Shown piece by piece: positions 43,447 to 52,439 of a stretch of 64,000 nucleotides of DNA (position 1 is its first letter; every line of letters begins with the position of its first letter). The notes below the pieces were generated by a model. That model worked only from the letters and a program-made list of their open reading frames with translations, did not search any database and was not told where the DNA came from. Source of the DNA: Streptomyces guryensis (GTDB lineage: Bacteria > Actinomycetota > Actinomycetes > Streptomycetales > Streptomycetaceae); contig NZ_JAJSBI010000004.1 in the NCBI RefSeq assembly GCF_021261325.1, forward strand, positions 310,001 through 374,000, in the 5' to 3' direction. The position numbers and the translations under genes were made by a program.

Positions 43447-44238
43447 CTACTGCTTGTCGAAGCGTGGGGTGTCCTGCGGCTGCTGCTGGGACTGAGACTG
43501 CCCTGTGCCGCCCTCGATCGCCTGCTGGGACGAGCCTCCGGCCAGCTCCGCCTTCATGCGCTGCAGTTCAAGCTCCACGTCCGAGCCACCGGAGATCCGG
43601 TCCAGCTCGGCCTGGATCTCGTCCTTGTGCATGCCGGACTGGTCGTCCAGGGCACCCGAGGCGAGGAGCTCGTCGATCGCGCCGGCGCGGGCCTGGAGCT
43701 GGGCGGTCTTGTCCTCGGCGCGCTGGATCGCCAGGCCCACGTCGCCCATTTCCTCCGAGATTCCGGAGAAGGCCTCGCCGATGCGGGTCTGCGCCTGGGC
43801 GGCCGTGTACGTCGCCTTGATCGTCTCCTTCTTCGTACGGAAGGCGTCGACCTTGGCCTGGAGCCGCTGGGCCGCCAGGGTGAGCTTCTCCTCCTCGCCC
43901 TGGAGCGTCGCGTGCTGCGTCTCGAGATCGGTGACCTGCTGCTGGAGCGCGGCGCGGCGGGACAGCGCCTCGCGGGCGAGGTCCTCACGGCCGAGCGCGA
44001 GCGCCTTGCGGCCCTGGTCCTCCAGCTTGGTGGACTGGCCCTGCAGCTGGTTCAGCTGGAGTTCCAGGCGCTTGCGGGACGTCGCCACGTCGGCGACGCC
44101 CCGGCGCACCTTCTGAAGCAGCTCCAGCTGCTTCTGGTACGAGTAATCGAGGGTTTCGCGCGGGTCCTCGGCCCGGTCAAGGGCCTTGTTCGCCTTCGCG
44201 CGGAAGATCATCCCCATACGCTTCATGACACCGCTCAT
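43447..44238 (-). CDS. pspA: Phage shock protein A / IM30 homologue
   Basis: A 263-residue coiled-coil protein: MKRMGMIFRAKANKALDRAEDP start, then about 170 residues of heptad-rich helix and a Gln/Ser/Pro-rich tail. PspA/IM30 proteins form ESCRT-III-like rods and rings on damaged membranes. ATG at 44238 (MSGVMKRM) is the family start; the upstream frame is not coding. The amphipathic first helix needed for membrane binding is present. No PspBC is near, as usual in actinobacteria. Confidence 0.93.
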   Translation of the reverse strand: MSGVMKRMGMIFRAKANKALDRAEDPRETLDYSYQKQLELLQKVRRGVADVATSRKRLELQLNQLQGQSTKLEDQGRKALALGREDLAREALSRRAALQQQVTDLETQHATLQGEEEKLTLAAQRLQAKVDAFRTKKETIKATYTAAQAQTRIGEAFSGISEEMGDVGLAIQRAEDKTAQLQARAGAIDELLASGALDDQSGMHKDEIQAELDRISGGSDVELELQRMKAELAGGSSQQAIEGGTGQSQSQQQPQDTPRFDKQ

Positions 44239-44537
44239 GGGCTTCGCGCGCCCCCTTCTGACGGACTTCCAGCTCCAGCTCTGCGACAGAACCCACAGTA
44301 CGGGCCCTGCATCCATTGACGCACTGTTCGGGGACGGATGTGCTCATCCCCAAGGACGACTGCAACCGCTCCCGCTCCGGCGTAGGGAGTAGGTGTCCCC
44401 CCAAGGAGACCCCCGTGGACCCCGGGGCCGGAAGCATGTGCAACGTCCCCTCTGTCCCTTACATGACGACTGGCGTTGCCGGATCGTTCCCCGCGGGGCT
44501 GGGGTCCAACCCCGGCCACCCCGTACCCTTGGGTTTT
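44239..44537. other. Divergent intergenic region pspA / DUF3043 gene
   Basis: 299 bp with no coding region I can support. Both promoters must lie here. TACCCT at 44524-44529 is a candidate -10 for a leaderless DUF3043 transcript. Confidence 0.5.
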
Positions 44538-45137
44538 GTGTTCCGTAGCCGTGCCAAGGAAGAGAAGGCAGCCGTCGCCGCCAAGGCGTCGCTGACCGAC
44601 TCCAAGCAGCCCCGTGACCCGCAGGCCAAGAAGGGTCGGCCCACGCCCAAGCGCAGTGAGGCCCAGTCCCAGCGCCGCAGCGTCGCCAACACCTCGATGA
44701 CCCGCAAGGACGCCTCCAAGCGCCAGCGCGACGAGCGCCGTGCGCAGCTGGAGCGGCAGCGCCAGGCGCTGGCCGGCGGTGACGAGCGGTATCTGCCCGC
44801 CCGTGACAAGGGCCCGGTGCGGAAGTTCGCCCGCGACTGGATCGACTCGCGGTTGAACGTGGCGGAGTTCTTCCTGCCCATGGCCGTGGTCATCCTCGTG
44901 CTGAGCGTGGTGCGGGTGGGCGCGCTGCAGAGCATCGCGCTGCTGCTGTGGCTCGTCGTGATCGTGCTGATCGTGCTCGACGCGGTCGTCAGCGCCTTCC
45001 GGCTGAAGAAGGCGCTCGCCGAGCGCTTCCCGGAGCAGAACACGAAGGGCGCCACCCGGTACGCCCTGATGCGCTCCCTCCAGATGCGCCGGCTCCGGCT
45101 GCCGAAGCCGCAGGTCAAGCGCGGAGAGCGGCCCTGA
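44538..45137 (+). CDS. DUF3043 membrane protein
   Basis: A 199-residue protein conserved in actinobacteria. It has a basic, disordered N-terminal 90 residues (KKGRPTPKRSEAQSQRR), YLPARDKGPVRKFARDW, two TM helices (AEFFLPMAVVILVLSVV and SIALLLWLVVIVLIVLDAV) and a basic tail. The GTG at 44538 follows a TACCCT box by 8 nt, suggesting a leaderless mRNA. It is coupled by a four-base overlap to the methyltransferase. Function is unknown; both ends should be cytoplasmic. Confidence 0.85.
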   Translation: MFRSRAKEEKAAVAAKASLTDSKQPRDPQAKKGRPTPKRSEAQSQRRSVANTSMTRKDASKRQRDERRAQLERQRQALAGGDERYLPARDKGPVRKFARDWIDSRLNVAEFFLPMAVVILVLSVVRVGALQSIALLLWLVVIVLIVLDAVVSAFRLKKALAERFPEQNTKGATRYALMRSLQMRRLRLPKPQVKRGERP

Positions 45138-45922
45138 GCACTACGTCGTTCTCCGGGGGCGCGGCGGATTCCTGGCTGGCGAAGCTGGGTGGGCTGCGGA
45201 ACGCCGTACGACAGGAGCTGGTGGCCCGGCAGCTCGACGAGCAGATAGCGGGTCGGTTCCCGGTCGGGCAGCGGCTGCGGGTGCTCGATGTCGGCATGGG
45301 CCAGGGCACGCAGGCGCTGCGGCTGGCGCGCGCGGGGCATCAGGTCACCGGGCTGGAGCAGGACTCCACGATGGTCGCAGTCGCGCGCGAGGCCCTTTCC
45401 GTCGAGCCCGAGGGCATCCGGGAGCGGGTGCGGATCATCGAGGGTGACGGCCGGGACACCGGGGTGCACTTCCTGCCGGGCAGCTTCGACGTGGTGCTGT
45501 GCCACGGCGTGCTGATGTACGTCGAGCAGCCGGATCCGCTGCTGGCCGGGCTGGCCCGGATGCTCGCCCAGGGCGGGCTGCTGTCACTGCTCGTCCGCAA
45601 CGGCGACGCGCTGGCGATGCGGCCGGGACTGTCCGGCGACTGGGCCGACGCGCTGGACGCCTTCGACACCGTGTCGTACACGAACCGGCTGGGGCTCGAC
45701 GTGCGGGCCGACCGGCTGGAGGTGCTGACGGCGACGCTCGCCGGGATCGCCGCGCCGCTGCACGCCTGGTACGGGGTGCGGGTGTTCACTGACACCGCGG
45801 CGGACGGGGCGGAGATCCCGGCCGACGTGGAGACCCTGCTCGCGGTCGAAGAGCGGGCCGGGCGGACGGACCCGTACCGGGGGGTGGCGGCTTTGCTGCA
45901 CCTGTGCGGGGTGCGCGGCTGA
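45134..45922 (+). CDS. SAM-dependent methyltransferase with probable CTG start
   Basis: A 262-residue class I methyltransferase: motif I LDVGMGQGTQALRLA, post-I acidic LEQD, motif II FDVVLCHGVLMYV, and a C-terminal lid with TNRLGLDVRADR and HAWYGVRVF. CmoA/SmtA-like small-molecule enzymes share this layout. No ATG or GTG precedes motif I at a good place. CTG at 45134 sits 5 nt after GGAGAG and overlaps the previous stop as CTGA, just where an ATGA or GTGA overlap would be; LSTTSFSGG also looks like a normal start. The substrate is unknown. Confidence 0.82.
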   Translation: MSTTSFSGGAADSWLAKLGGLRNAVRQELVARQLDEQIAGRFPVGQRLRVLDVGMGQGTQALRLARAGHQVTGLEQDSTMVAVAREALSVEPEGIRERVRIIEGDGRDTGVHFLPGSFDVVLCHGVLMYVEQPDPLLAGLARMLAQGGLLSLLVRNGDALAMRPGLSGDWADALDAFDTVSYTNRLGLDVRADRLEVLTATLAGIAAPLHAWYGVRVFTDTAADGAEIPADVETLLAVEERAGRTDPYRGVAALLHLCGVRG

Positions 45923-45986
45923 GTGCCGCGGGCTGTGCCTGTGTGCTGCTCCGCCGCGCTGGGCCGCTTTTCGTCTGCGGCGCAGT

Positions 45987-46016
45987 TGTGGCTGGTCGCG
46001 CAGTTCCCCGCGCCCG
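45987..46016 (-). repeat. Dispersed intergenic repeat, short form, copy 6
   Basis: Minus-strand reading GGGCGCGGGG-AACT-GCGCGACCAGCCACA, between two plus-strand genes, so it is in reverse orientation to both. Confidence 0.75.
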
Positions 46017-46127
46017 TGAAGGGCTTCCGAACCGCACCGGATCTCGGCGAGGGCGCTTGGCGCAGGCCGCCGCCCGTTCGGGCGCCTATCGCAAGCCGGG
46101 CGTTCATCCCGAAGTGAGACTCGGGGC

Positions 46128-47213
46128 ATGGACGTCACCCGTTCCCGTGCCCTTCGTCTGCTCGGCGTCGCCGCGCTCTGCTGTGCGCTCGCGCCCGTCG
46201 CGGGCTGCTCCGGTGGCGGTTCCTCCGGCGAGCAGGAGAAGACGACCGCACAGGCAGCGCAGCCCGCGCAGGCCGTCGCTCCCATGTCGGGCAACGACCT
46301 GCAGAACGCCTACCAGAGGGTGATCAAGGACGTTCTGCCGTCGGTCGTGCAGATCCAGGCCGGCAGCGATCTGGGGTCGGGGATCGTGTACGACGACAAG
46401 GGCAGCATCGTCACCAACGCGCATGTCGTCGGGGACTCGAAGACCTTCAAGGTGACGACCGTCAACAGCGAGGACGTGCTGACCGCCGGGCTCGTCTACT
46501 CGTACCCGGACCAGGACCTCGCCGTCATCAAGCTGGACAAGGTGCCGAGCGGGCTGAAGGCGGCCGCCTTCGCGGACTCCTCGAAGGCGCAGGTCGGGCA
46601 GATCGTGCTGGCGATGGGCTCGCCGCTCGGGCTGTCGTCCAGCGTGACGCAGGGCATCGTGTCGGCGACCGGGCGGACCGTGAGCGAGGGCCGTACCGAC
46701 GGGGGCACGGGCGCGACCATCGCCAACATGGTGCAGACGTCCGCGGCCATCAACCCGGGCAACAGCGGCGGCGCCCTCGTCAACCTCGACGGGCAGGTCA
46801 TCGGCATCCCCACGCTGGCCGCCACCGACCCCGCCCTCGGCAACGGCGCGGCCCCGGGGATCGGGTTCGCGATCCCCTCGTCGATGGTGAGGACGGTCGC
46901 CGACCAGATCATCAGGAGCGGCAAGGTGACCGACTCGGGGCGGGCCGCGCTCGGCATCACCGGCCGTACGGTCGTCGACAGCGGTTACCAGGCCGCGGGG
47001 GTCGCCGTGGTCGCCGTGAAGAGCGGCGGGGCGGCCGACAAGGCGGGCATCGTGGCCGGGGACGTCATCACCGGGCTGGGCGACACGGCCGTCACCACCA
47101 TCACGTCCCTGGCCGAGGCACTGGCGGCGCAGAAGCCGGGTGACAGGACGTCGGTGACGTTCACCCGGAACGGGGGTCAGAAGAAGGTCGAAGTGACGCT
47201 GGGCGAGCAGTGA
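46128..47213 (+). CDS. DegP/HtrA-type serine protease lipoprotein with PDZ domain
   Basis: A 361-residue S1C protease. Lipoprotein signal ALRLLGVAALCCALAPVAGC, then a trypsin-like domain with His in IVTNAHVVGD, Asp in YPDQDLAVIKLD and Ser in NPGNSGGALV, all intact. One PDZ domain lies at the C-terminus (about 265-361; AAGVAVVAVKSGGAADKAGI). It should degrade or refold damaged envelope proteins outside the membrane. ATG at 46128 is the start. It is followed by a strong terminator. Confidence 0.95.
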   Translation: MDVTRSRALRLLGVAALCCALAPVAGCSGGGSSGEQEKTTAQAAQPAQAVAPMSGNDLQNAYQRVIKDVLPSVVQIQAGSDLGSGIVYDDKGSIVTNAHVVGDSKTFKVTTVNSEDVLTAGLVYSYPDQDLAVIKLDKVPSGLKAAAFADSSKAQVGQIVLAMGSPLGLSSSVTQGIVSATGRTVSEGRTDGGTGATIANMVQTSAAINPGNSGGALVNLDGQVIGIPTLAATDPALGNGAAPGIGFAIPSSMVRTVADQIIRSGKVTDSGRAALGITGRTVVDSGYQAAGVAVVAVKSGGAADKAGIVAGDVITGLGDTAVTTITSLAEALAAQKPGDRTSVTFTRNGGQKKVEVTLGEQ

Positions 47214-47217
47214 GACG

Positions 47218-47260
47218 AGGGGGGAGGGGGCGGCCGGATCACGGCCGCCCCCTCCCCCCT
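47218..47260. terminator. Bidirectional terminator
   Basis: AGGGGGGAGGGGGCGGCCG pairs perfectly (19 bp) with the arm at 47242-47260 around ATCAC-type loop GATCA, between convergent genes. Confidence 0.92.
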
Positions 47261-47285
47261 TCCATACCGCCCGCGTCCGTACCGC

Positions 47286-47498
47286 CTACGCCTCTTCGGC
47301 GTGCAGGCTCATCGGCCCGTAGATCTCCGCCGAGTCCTCGAACAGCCGCACCTGGTCGGCGCCGCCGTCCTGCAGGGCCTTCCAGTGCTCCCCGATCCAG
47401 GACTCCGCGTCCCCCTGCGTGGTGAACTCCTCGGGCTGGACCGCGGGCTGGACCTCCGCCCCGTCGGTCTTCTCGAACCGCCACGTCCATGACGCCAT
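47286..47498 (-). CDS. Small conserved hypothetical protein (70 aa)
   Basis: A 70-residue acidic protein beginning MASWTWRFEKTDGAEVQP, with a mixed strand-helix pattern (FTTQGDAESWIGEHWKAL, then DQVRLFEDSAEIYGPMSL). The ATG at 47498 has GGGAGG at good spacing; the longer frame is not supported. No cysteine, signal or TM. I recognise the shape as a family common in Streptomyces but know no function. Confidence 0.75.
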   Translation of the reverse strand: MASWTWRFEKTDGAEVQPAVQPEEFTTQGDAESWIGEHWKALQDGGADQVRLFEDSAEIYGPMSLHAEEA

Positions 47499-47612
47499 GT
47501 ACGCCTCCCGTGTCTGAAGCACCTGCAGAGCAGGAGGCGGATCTTGGTCCGCCTCCTGCCAGAAGCCTAGTCGGATGGGCGGCACCTGCGCAGACACGCG
47601 AAAATCACTTCC

Positions 47613-48815
47613 GTGGAAGTGACTCTGCTCGGCACCGGTGCCCCCGCGGGCCTGCCCCGCCCCGACTGTCCCTGCGCCGTCTGCGCGACCGCCCTCGGGG
47701 CGGACGCCCGTGCGGCGACCGCGGTGCTCGTGGACGGGACCCTGCTGCTAGATCTGACGCCGGGCGCGGCGTTCGCGGCGGCGCGGTCCGGGCATTCGCT
47801 CGGCGGCGTACGGCAGGTGCTGTTGTCGCATCCGCACGCCGGGCCCGTGGTCGAGGTGCCGGCCGGGCTGCCGCAGCCCGGGCGGGTGCCGGACGGGCGG
47901 GAGTCGGCGCTGCTGACGGGGCATCGGGTGCGGGCGGTGGCGATGGACGGGCCGGGCACGGGGTACGCGGTGACCGGTCCGACCGGGCAGCGGCTGCTGT
48001 ATCTGCCGCCGGGGGGTGCGCCGGCCGGGCTGGACCACAACGGGGCCGTGGTCTGTGACATGGTGCTGGCCGATGTCGTGGGGCGGCCGGACGCGCTGGC
48101 CAGGCTGCGGGCGGTCGGCGCCGTCGGCCCGACCACGGATGTCGTCGCCGTCCATCTCGACCACGACGTGCCGCCGGGGCCCGAGTTGCGGCGGCGACTC
48201 GCCGCCGCGGGGGCGCGGGCCGTGCCGGACGGGGCGACGCTGACGGTGGGGGTGTACGAGGACGTGCCGGACGTGCCGCGGCGGACGCTGGTGCTGGGCG
48301 GGGCACGGTCCGGGAAGTCGGTGGAGGCCGAACGGCGCCTGGAGGCCTTTCCGGAGGTGCTGTACGTGGCGACGGGCGGCTCGCGGAACGGGGACACGGA
48401 GTGGGCGTCCCGGGTGGCCGTCCACCGGGAGCGGCGGCCGGGGTCCTGGCGGACGGCCGAGACCTGCGATCTGGTGCCGCTGCTGGCGGCCGACGGCCCG
48501 CCGCTGCTCGTCGACTGTCTGTCGCTGTGGCTGACGGACGCGATGGACTCTGTCGGCGCGTGGGACGACGTGGAGTGGGCCGACGGCGGGGAACGGGCCC
48601 TGCGGGAGCGGGTGCGGGAGCTGACGGACGCGGTGCGGGCAACCCGGCGGACCGTGGTCGCCGTGTCCAACGAGGTCGGCTCGGGGATCGTGCCGGCCAC
48701 CGCTTCCGGGCGCCGGTACCGCGACGAACTCGGGCGGCTGAACGCGGCGTTCGCCGGGGAGTGCGAGCAGGTGGTGCTGGTGGTGGCGGGGCAGGCGCTG
48801 GTGCTACGGGGCTGA
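47613..48815 (+). CDS. cobU: Metallo-beta-lactamase-like domain fused to adenosylcobinamide kinase/guanylyltransferase
   Basis: A 400-residue fusion. Residues 1-about 215 resemble the PhnP/MBL fold start (VTLLGTGAPAGLPRPDCPCAVC), but the metal-binding HxHxDH is degenerate (LLSHPHAGPV), so hydrolase activity is doubtful. Residues about 225-400 are CobU/CobP: P-loop GGARSGKS, VATGG, HRERRPGSWRT, LVDCLSLWLTD and SNEVGSGIVP, all intact. The C-terminal part phosphorylates adenosylcobinamide and transfers GMP to give AdoCbi-GDP. The stop overlaps the convergent methyltransferase by 12 bp. cobT and cobS follow nearby. Confidence 0.92.
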   Translation: MEVTLLGTGAPAGLPRPDCPCAVCATALGADARAATAVLVDGTLLLDLTPGAAFAAARSGHSLGGVRQVLLSHPHAGPVVEVPAGLPQPGRVPDGRESALLTGHRVRAVAMDGPGTGYAVTGPTGQRLLYLPPGGAPAGLDHNGAVVCDMVLADVVGRPDALARLRAVGAVGPTTDVVAVHLDHDVPPGPELRRRLAAAGARAVPDGATLTVGVYEDVPDVPRRTLVLGGARSGKSVEAERRLEAFPEVLYVATGGSRNGDTEWASRVAVHRERRPGSWRTAETCDLVPLLAADGPPLLVDCLSLWLTDAMDSVGAWDDVEWADGGERALRERVRELTDAVRATRRTVVAVSNEVGSGIVPATASGRRYRDELGRLNAAFAGECEQVVLVVAGQALVLRG

Positions 48816-49346
48816 CCTCGCCGCGCGTCCGATGCGGCGCGCGACGAGGCGGTGGGTGTACGGGAACTCGCCGAGGAGGTGGCGGCTCGTCGCGACGACC
48901 GGGCAGTTCCAGGAGTCGAGTTGGGCCCGCAGGGCGTTCGACCGGGTTGCCGGAGCCTCCACGAGCAGCAGGCCGCCTCGGCGGACGAGCGTGAGGGCCG
49001 CGCGGAGTTCGGCGCGGAGGTCCGGGACGGGTGAGCGGTCCTGGAGGAGTGTGACGACGTCGTAGCGGGCGCGCAGGATCGTGGTGATGTGCGGGTCCGT
49101 CACGTGTCCCACGAAGGCCTCCTCGACGCGCTCGGCGTGGCAGGCGTACGACACGCGCGGGGTGGGGTCGAGGCCGTCGAAGGAGGTGTAGGGGAAGAGT
49201 TCGCGTGCCGCCCCGGGGAAGTGGGCGTCGCCCGTGCCCACGTCCAGCCAGCTCTCCGGTTCGGGCAGGAGCCGCAGGACCGCGCGGGCCGTCGAGTGGT
49301 ACCGGCGCCGCTCACGAGCGCTGACGTGGGTGCTCAGGGCTGTCAT
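48804..49346 (-). CDS. Class I SAM-dependent methyltransferase-like protein
   Basis: A 180-residue protein. Motif I is WLDVGTGDAHFPGAA; motif II-like YDVVTLLQDRSP and RRGGLLLVEAP follow, then a C-terminal segment FPYTHRLVARRIGR. This fits a small methyltransferase. GGGAG five bases before the ATG at 49346 supports that start. It sits between cob genes on the opposite strand. Its substrate is unknown and a part in cobalamin metabolism is only suggested by place. Confidence 0.75.
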   Translation of the reverse strand: MTALSTHVSARERRRYHSTARAVLRLLPEPESWLDVGTGDAHFPGAARELFPYTSFDGLDPTPRVSYACHAERVEEAFVGHVTDPHITTILRARYDVVTLLQDRSPVPDLRAELRAALTLVRRGGLLLVEAPATRSNALRAQLDSWNCPVVATSRHLLGEFPYTHRLVARRIGRAARSAP

Positions 49347-49483
49347 GGCGGCTCCCGGAGGCGTAGGACAATCCGCTGCAAAACGGAACGTATGGGATCC
49401 ATATCCCGGGAGCAAAGACGTCACGCACGCGTGGTGACCATGTGGCGCTGTCCCGTTCGACCGGTGCCGGTACTGTTCGGCGA

Positions 49484-50608
49484 ATGAGCTCGCTTAATCT
49501 CGACGACTTCACCGATCTGATCGAGCGCCCCGACGGCGGGGTGCGGCGCGACGCCGAGGCGCGCAGGGAGCGTCAGATCGTGCCGCCCGGGTCGCTGGGC
49601 CGCCTCGACGACCTGGGTGAGTGGCTGTCGGCGGCACAGTCCGCCGTGCCGGTGCGGCCGATCGAACGGCCCCGGGTGGTGCTCTTCGCCGGTGACCACG
49701 CAGTCGCCGAACTGGGCGTCTCGGCAAGGCCCGCGGGGACCGCCGACCAGCTGGTGCGGGAGGTCCTGGAGGGCGGCCGGCCGGTGTCGGTGCTCGCCCG
49801 GCGGCTGGGTGTCCCGGTGCGGATCGTCGACATGGCGCTGGACTGCGACCCCGACACACTCCCCGACGAGGTCGTACGGCACCGGGTGCGGCGCGGCAGC
49901 GGACGTATCGACCGCGAGGACGCGCTGACGGCCGAGGAGGCCGAGGCCGCGTTCCGCGCCGGTGTCGCGGTGGCCGACGAGGAGGCCGACTCCGGTACGG
50001 ATCTGGTGGTGCTCGGCGATGTGAGCGTGGGCGGGACGACCGCGGCGGGTGTGCTGATCGCCGCGCTGTGCGGGACCGACGCCTCCGTCGTCACCGGTCG
50101 GGGTGGGCTCGCCATCGACGACCTGGCCTGGATGCGCAAGTGCGGGGCGATCCGGGACGCGCTGCGCCGGGCCCGTCCGGTGCTGGGCGACCAGCTGCAG
50201 CTGCTGGCCACTGTGGGCGGGGCCGACCTCGCCGCGATCACGGGCTTTCTGCTGCAGAGCGCGGTGCGGAAGATGCCGGTGGTCCTGGACGGGGTCGTGA
50301 CGGCCGCCTGCGCCCTGGTGGGGCAGCGGATCGCGTTCCGGGCGCCGGACTGGTGGCTGGCCGCGCACGACAGCGGGGAGCCGGGACAGGCGAAGGCGCT
50401 GGACCGGATGGCGCTGGAGCCGCTGCTCTCGCACGGGGTCACCGTGGGTGAGGGTGCGGGGGCGCTGCTGGCGCTGCCGCTGGTGCAGGCCGCCGCGGCG
50501 CTGGCCGCTGAGCTGCCGGAGAAGCCGCAGGTCTCCGGGGTACCTGAGAAGGATGAACCCAAGGATGAATCCGCGGCTGACGTCGACACGAAGGAGGAGA
50601 CCGAGTAG
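49484..50608 (+). CDS. cobT: Nicotinate-nucleotide-dimethylbenzimidazole phosphoribosyltransferase
   Basis: A 374-residue CobT, which makes alpha-ribazole phosphate for the lower ligand of B12. Family motifs are PPGSLGRLDDLGEW, VVLFAGDHAVAELGVSA, GDVSVGGTTAAGVL, KCGAIRDAL and a catalytic Glu in EPLLSHGVTVGEGAGA. The last 40 residues are an acidic Lys/Glu-rich tail not needed for activity. ATG at 49484 follows TACTGT by 7 nt, suggesting a leaderless mRNA. It is the middle of three cob genes in the region (with cobU and cobS). Confidence 0.95.
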   Translation: MSSLNLDDFTDLIERPDGGVRRDAEARRERQIVPPGSLGRLDDLGEWLSAAQSAVPVRPIERPRVVLFAGDHAVAELGVSARPAGTADQLVREVLEGGRPVSVLARRLGVPVRIVDMALDCDPDTLPDEVVRHRVRRGSGRIDREDALTAEEAEAAFRAGVAVADEEADSGTDLVVLGDVSVGGTTAAGVLIAALCGTDASVVTGRGGLAIDDLAWMRKCGAIRDALRRARPVLGDQLQLLATVGGADLAAITGFLLQSAVRKMPVVLDGVVTAACALVGQRIAFRAPDWWLAAHDSGEPGQAKALDRMALEPLLSHGVTVGEGAGALLALPLVQAAAALAAELPEKPQVSGVPEKDEPKDESAADVDTKEETE

Positions 50609-50692
50609 GCCGCAGGAGGGGCCGAAAGTCGACAGAACCGCAGACAAAAGGTGGATGGGTTCATCAAGACATCGCCCATATGATCCTCACTC

Positions 50693-52429
50693 ATGGGAGA
50701 TGCCCGAATTGCCTCGCGGCGAGCCGCCGCATTCGCCGTCTGGTATTTGCGGGCCGTCGCGTTCGTGAATTTCCTCAGTGCCGTCTGGGTCTCTCTGGGG
50801 CAGGACGTGCGGCGACACAACCAGGAGAACTTCTTCACCCCCTATCTACTCACCGCCGGCTTCGCCTCCGGGGTGTTCACGGCGTTCCTCGCCATCACCA
50901 TGCGGCGCCGCAAACGCGCCGCATGGATCCTCAACCTCGCCCTGGCCGGCTCGTTCCTCACGCTGTTCGCCTTCGCGATGACGTTCCCCGAGATCCGGCA
51001 GTACGCCCAGAACTGGATCTCGCTCGCCCTCACCGCCGCCTTCGTCGCCGCGCTGCTGGCCGGGCGGCGGGAGTTCTACGCGAAGGGCGACCGCTCGAAC
51101 CCCAGGCTCGCCGCCGCCGTCGCGGTGGGCGGCACCCTGGTCGCCTCGCTGCTCGCCGCGCTGCTGGTGACGGTCACCAACCAGGCACCGGACGCGGCCA
51201 GTTCGACGTTCCTGGAGCGCTGGCGCTACGGCACCCTGCGGCTCGTCTCCGTCGCCGTCGACGAGTCCCGCTTCCCCGGGATCGACGCACCGAACTGGGT
51301 CAACGTCGCCATCAACGTGCTCAGCACGATCCTCGTCCTCGCCGTCTTCTACGCCGCCTTCCGCTCCCGGAGGGCCGTCGACCCGCTCACCGAGGACGAC
51401 GAGAAGCGGCTGCGGGAGCTGCTGGAGCGGCAGGGCGAGCGGGACTCGCTCGGTTACTTCGCGCTGCGGCGGGAGAAGAGCGTCGTGTGGTCGCCGACCT
51501 GCAAGGCGGCCGTCGCGTACCGGGTCGTCGGGGGCGTCTCGCTGGCGTCCGGTGATCCGATCGGCGACCCGGAGGCCTGGCCGGGCGCCATCGAGCCGTG
51601 GCTCGCCGAGGCACGCGCGCACGGATGGATCCCGGCCGTGATGGGGGCGAGCGAGGAGGCCGGGACGGTGTACGCGCGGCACGGCCTGGACGCCCTGGAA
51701 CTCGGCGACGAGGCCCTGGTGGAGGTCGCCGACTTCACCCTCGACGGACGGGCCATGCGCACCGTGCGGCAGGCGTACAACCGGGTGAAGCGGGCTGGGT
51801 ACACGGTACGTATCCGGCGGCACGAGGATATTCCGGACGAGGAGATGGCGTATCTGCTGAAGCGGGCCGACGACTGGCGCGACGGGGCCACCGAGCGCGG
51901 GTTCAGCATGGCGCTGGGGCGGCTCGGCGACCCGGAGGACGGGCGGTGCGTGATGCTCGAATGCACCGACGGCGACGGCGGGTTGAGAGCGCTGCTGTCC
52001 TTCGTGCCGTGGGGTCCGCACGGGCTCTCCCTGGACCTGATGCGGCGGGACCGCGACTCCGACAACGGCCTGATGGAGTTCATGGTCATCGAGCTGCTGC
52101 GGCGCGCCCGAGAGATCGAGATCACGCAGGTCTCGCTCAACTTCGCGATGTTCCGTTCGGTCTTCGAACGTGGTGCACGCCTCGGCGCCGGGCCGGTGCT
52201 GAGGCTGTGGCGCTCGCTCCTCAGCTTCTTCTCGCGCTGGTGGCAGATCGAGTCGCTGTACCGCGCCAACGCCAAGTACCGGCCCATCTGGGAGCCGCGG
52301 TTCCTGCTCTTCGAGAAGAGCGCGGACCTGCCGCGCATCGGCATCGCATCCGCCCGCGCGGAGGGGTTCCTCGAGGCACCCGGCATGCCGAAGTGGCTGT
52401 ACCGCAAGCACCTGGAGACGCACAGATGA
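50693..52429 (+). CDS. DUF2156 membrane protein (aminoacyl-phosphatidylglycerol synthase-like)
   Basis: A 578-residue protein. The N-terminal 225 residues form about six TM helices; the C-terminal 310 residues are a soluble GNAT-type fold found in MprF/LysX (LPG synthase C domain, DUF2156): LGYFALRREKSVVWS, GDPIGDPEAW, VRQAYNRVKRAGYT, FVPWGPHGLSLDLMRRD, and YRPIWEPRFLLFE at the end. Such enzymes move amino acids from tRNA to lipids. There is no tRNA-synthetase domain as in LysX. The next gene, a rhomboid-like protein, lies 10 bp downstream. Substrates are inferred from family only. Confidence 0.87.
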   Translation: MGDARIASRRAAAFAVWYLRAVAFVNFLSAVWVSLGQDVRRHNQENFFTPYLLTAGFASGVFTAFLAITMRRRKRAAWILNLALAGSFLTLFAFAMTFPEIRQYAQNWISLALTAAFVAALLAGRREFYAKGDRSNPRLAAAVAVGGTLVASLLAALLVTVTNQAPDAASSTFLERWRYGTLRLVSVAVDESRFPGIDAPNWVNVAINVLSTILVLAVFYAAFRSRRAVDPLTEDDEKRLRELLERQGERDSLGYFALRREKSVVWSPTCKAAVAYRVVGGVSLASGDPIGDPEAWPGAIEPWLAEARAHGWIPAVMGASEEAGTVYARHGLDALELGDEALVEVADFTLDGRAMRTVRQAYNRVKRAGYTVRIRRHEDIPDEEMAYLLKRADDWRDGATERGFSMALGRLGDPEDGRCVMLECTDGDGGLRALLSFVPWGPHGLSLDLMRRDRDSDNGLMEFMVIELLRRAREIEITQVSLNFAMFRSVFERGARLGAGPVLRLWRSLLSFFSRWWQIESLYRANAKYRPIWEPRFLLFEKSADLPRIGIASARAEGFLEAPGMPKWLYRKHLETHR

Positions 52430-52439
52430 GGATCGCCGG

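Noticed and set aside
46128..47213. HtrA neighbourhood as part of a PspA stress operon
   Set aside because: A repeat and about 200 bp separate it from the methyltransferase, and it has its own terminator; no evidence of one operon.
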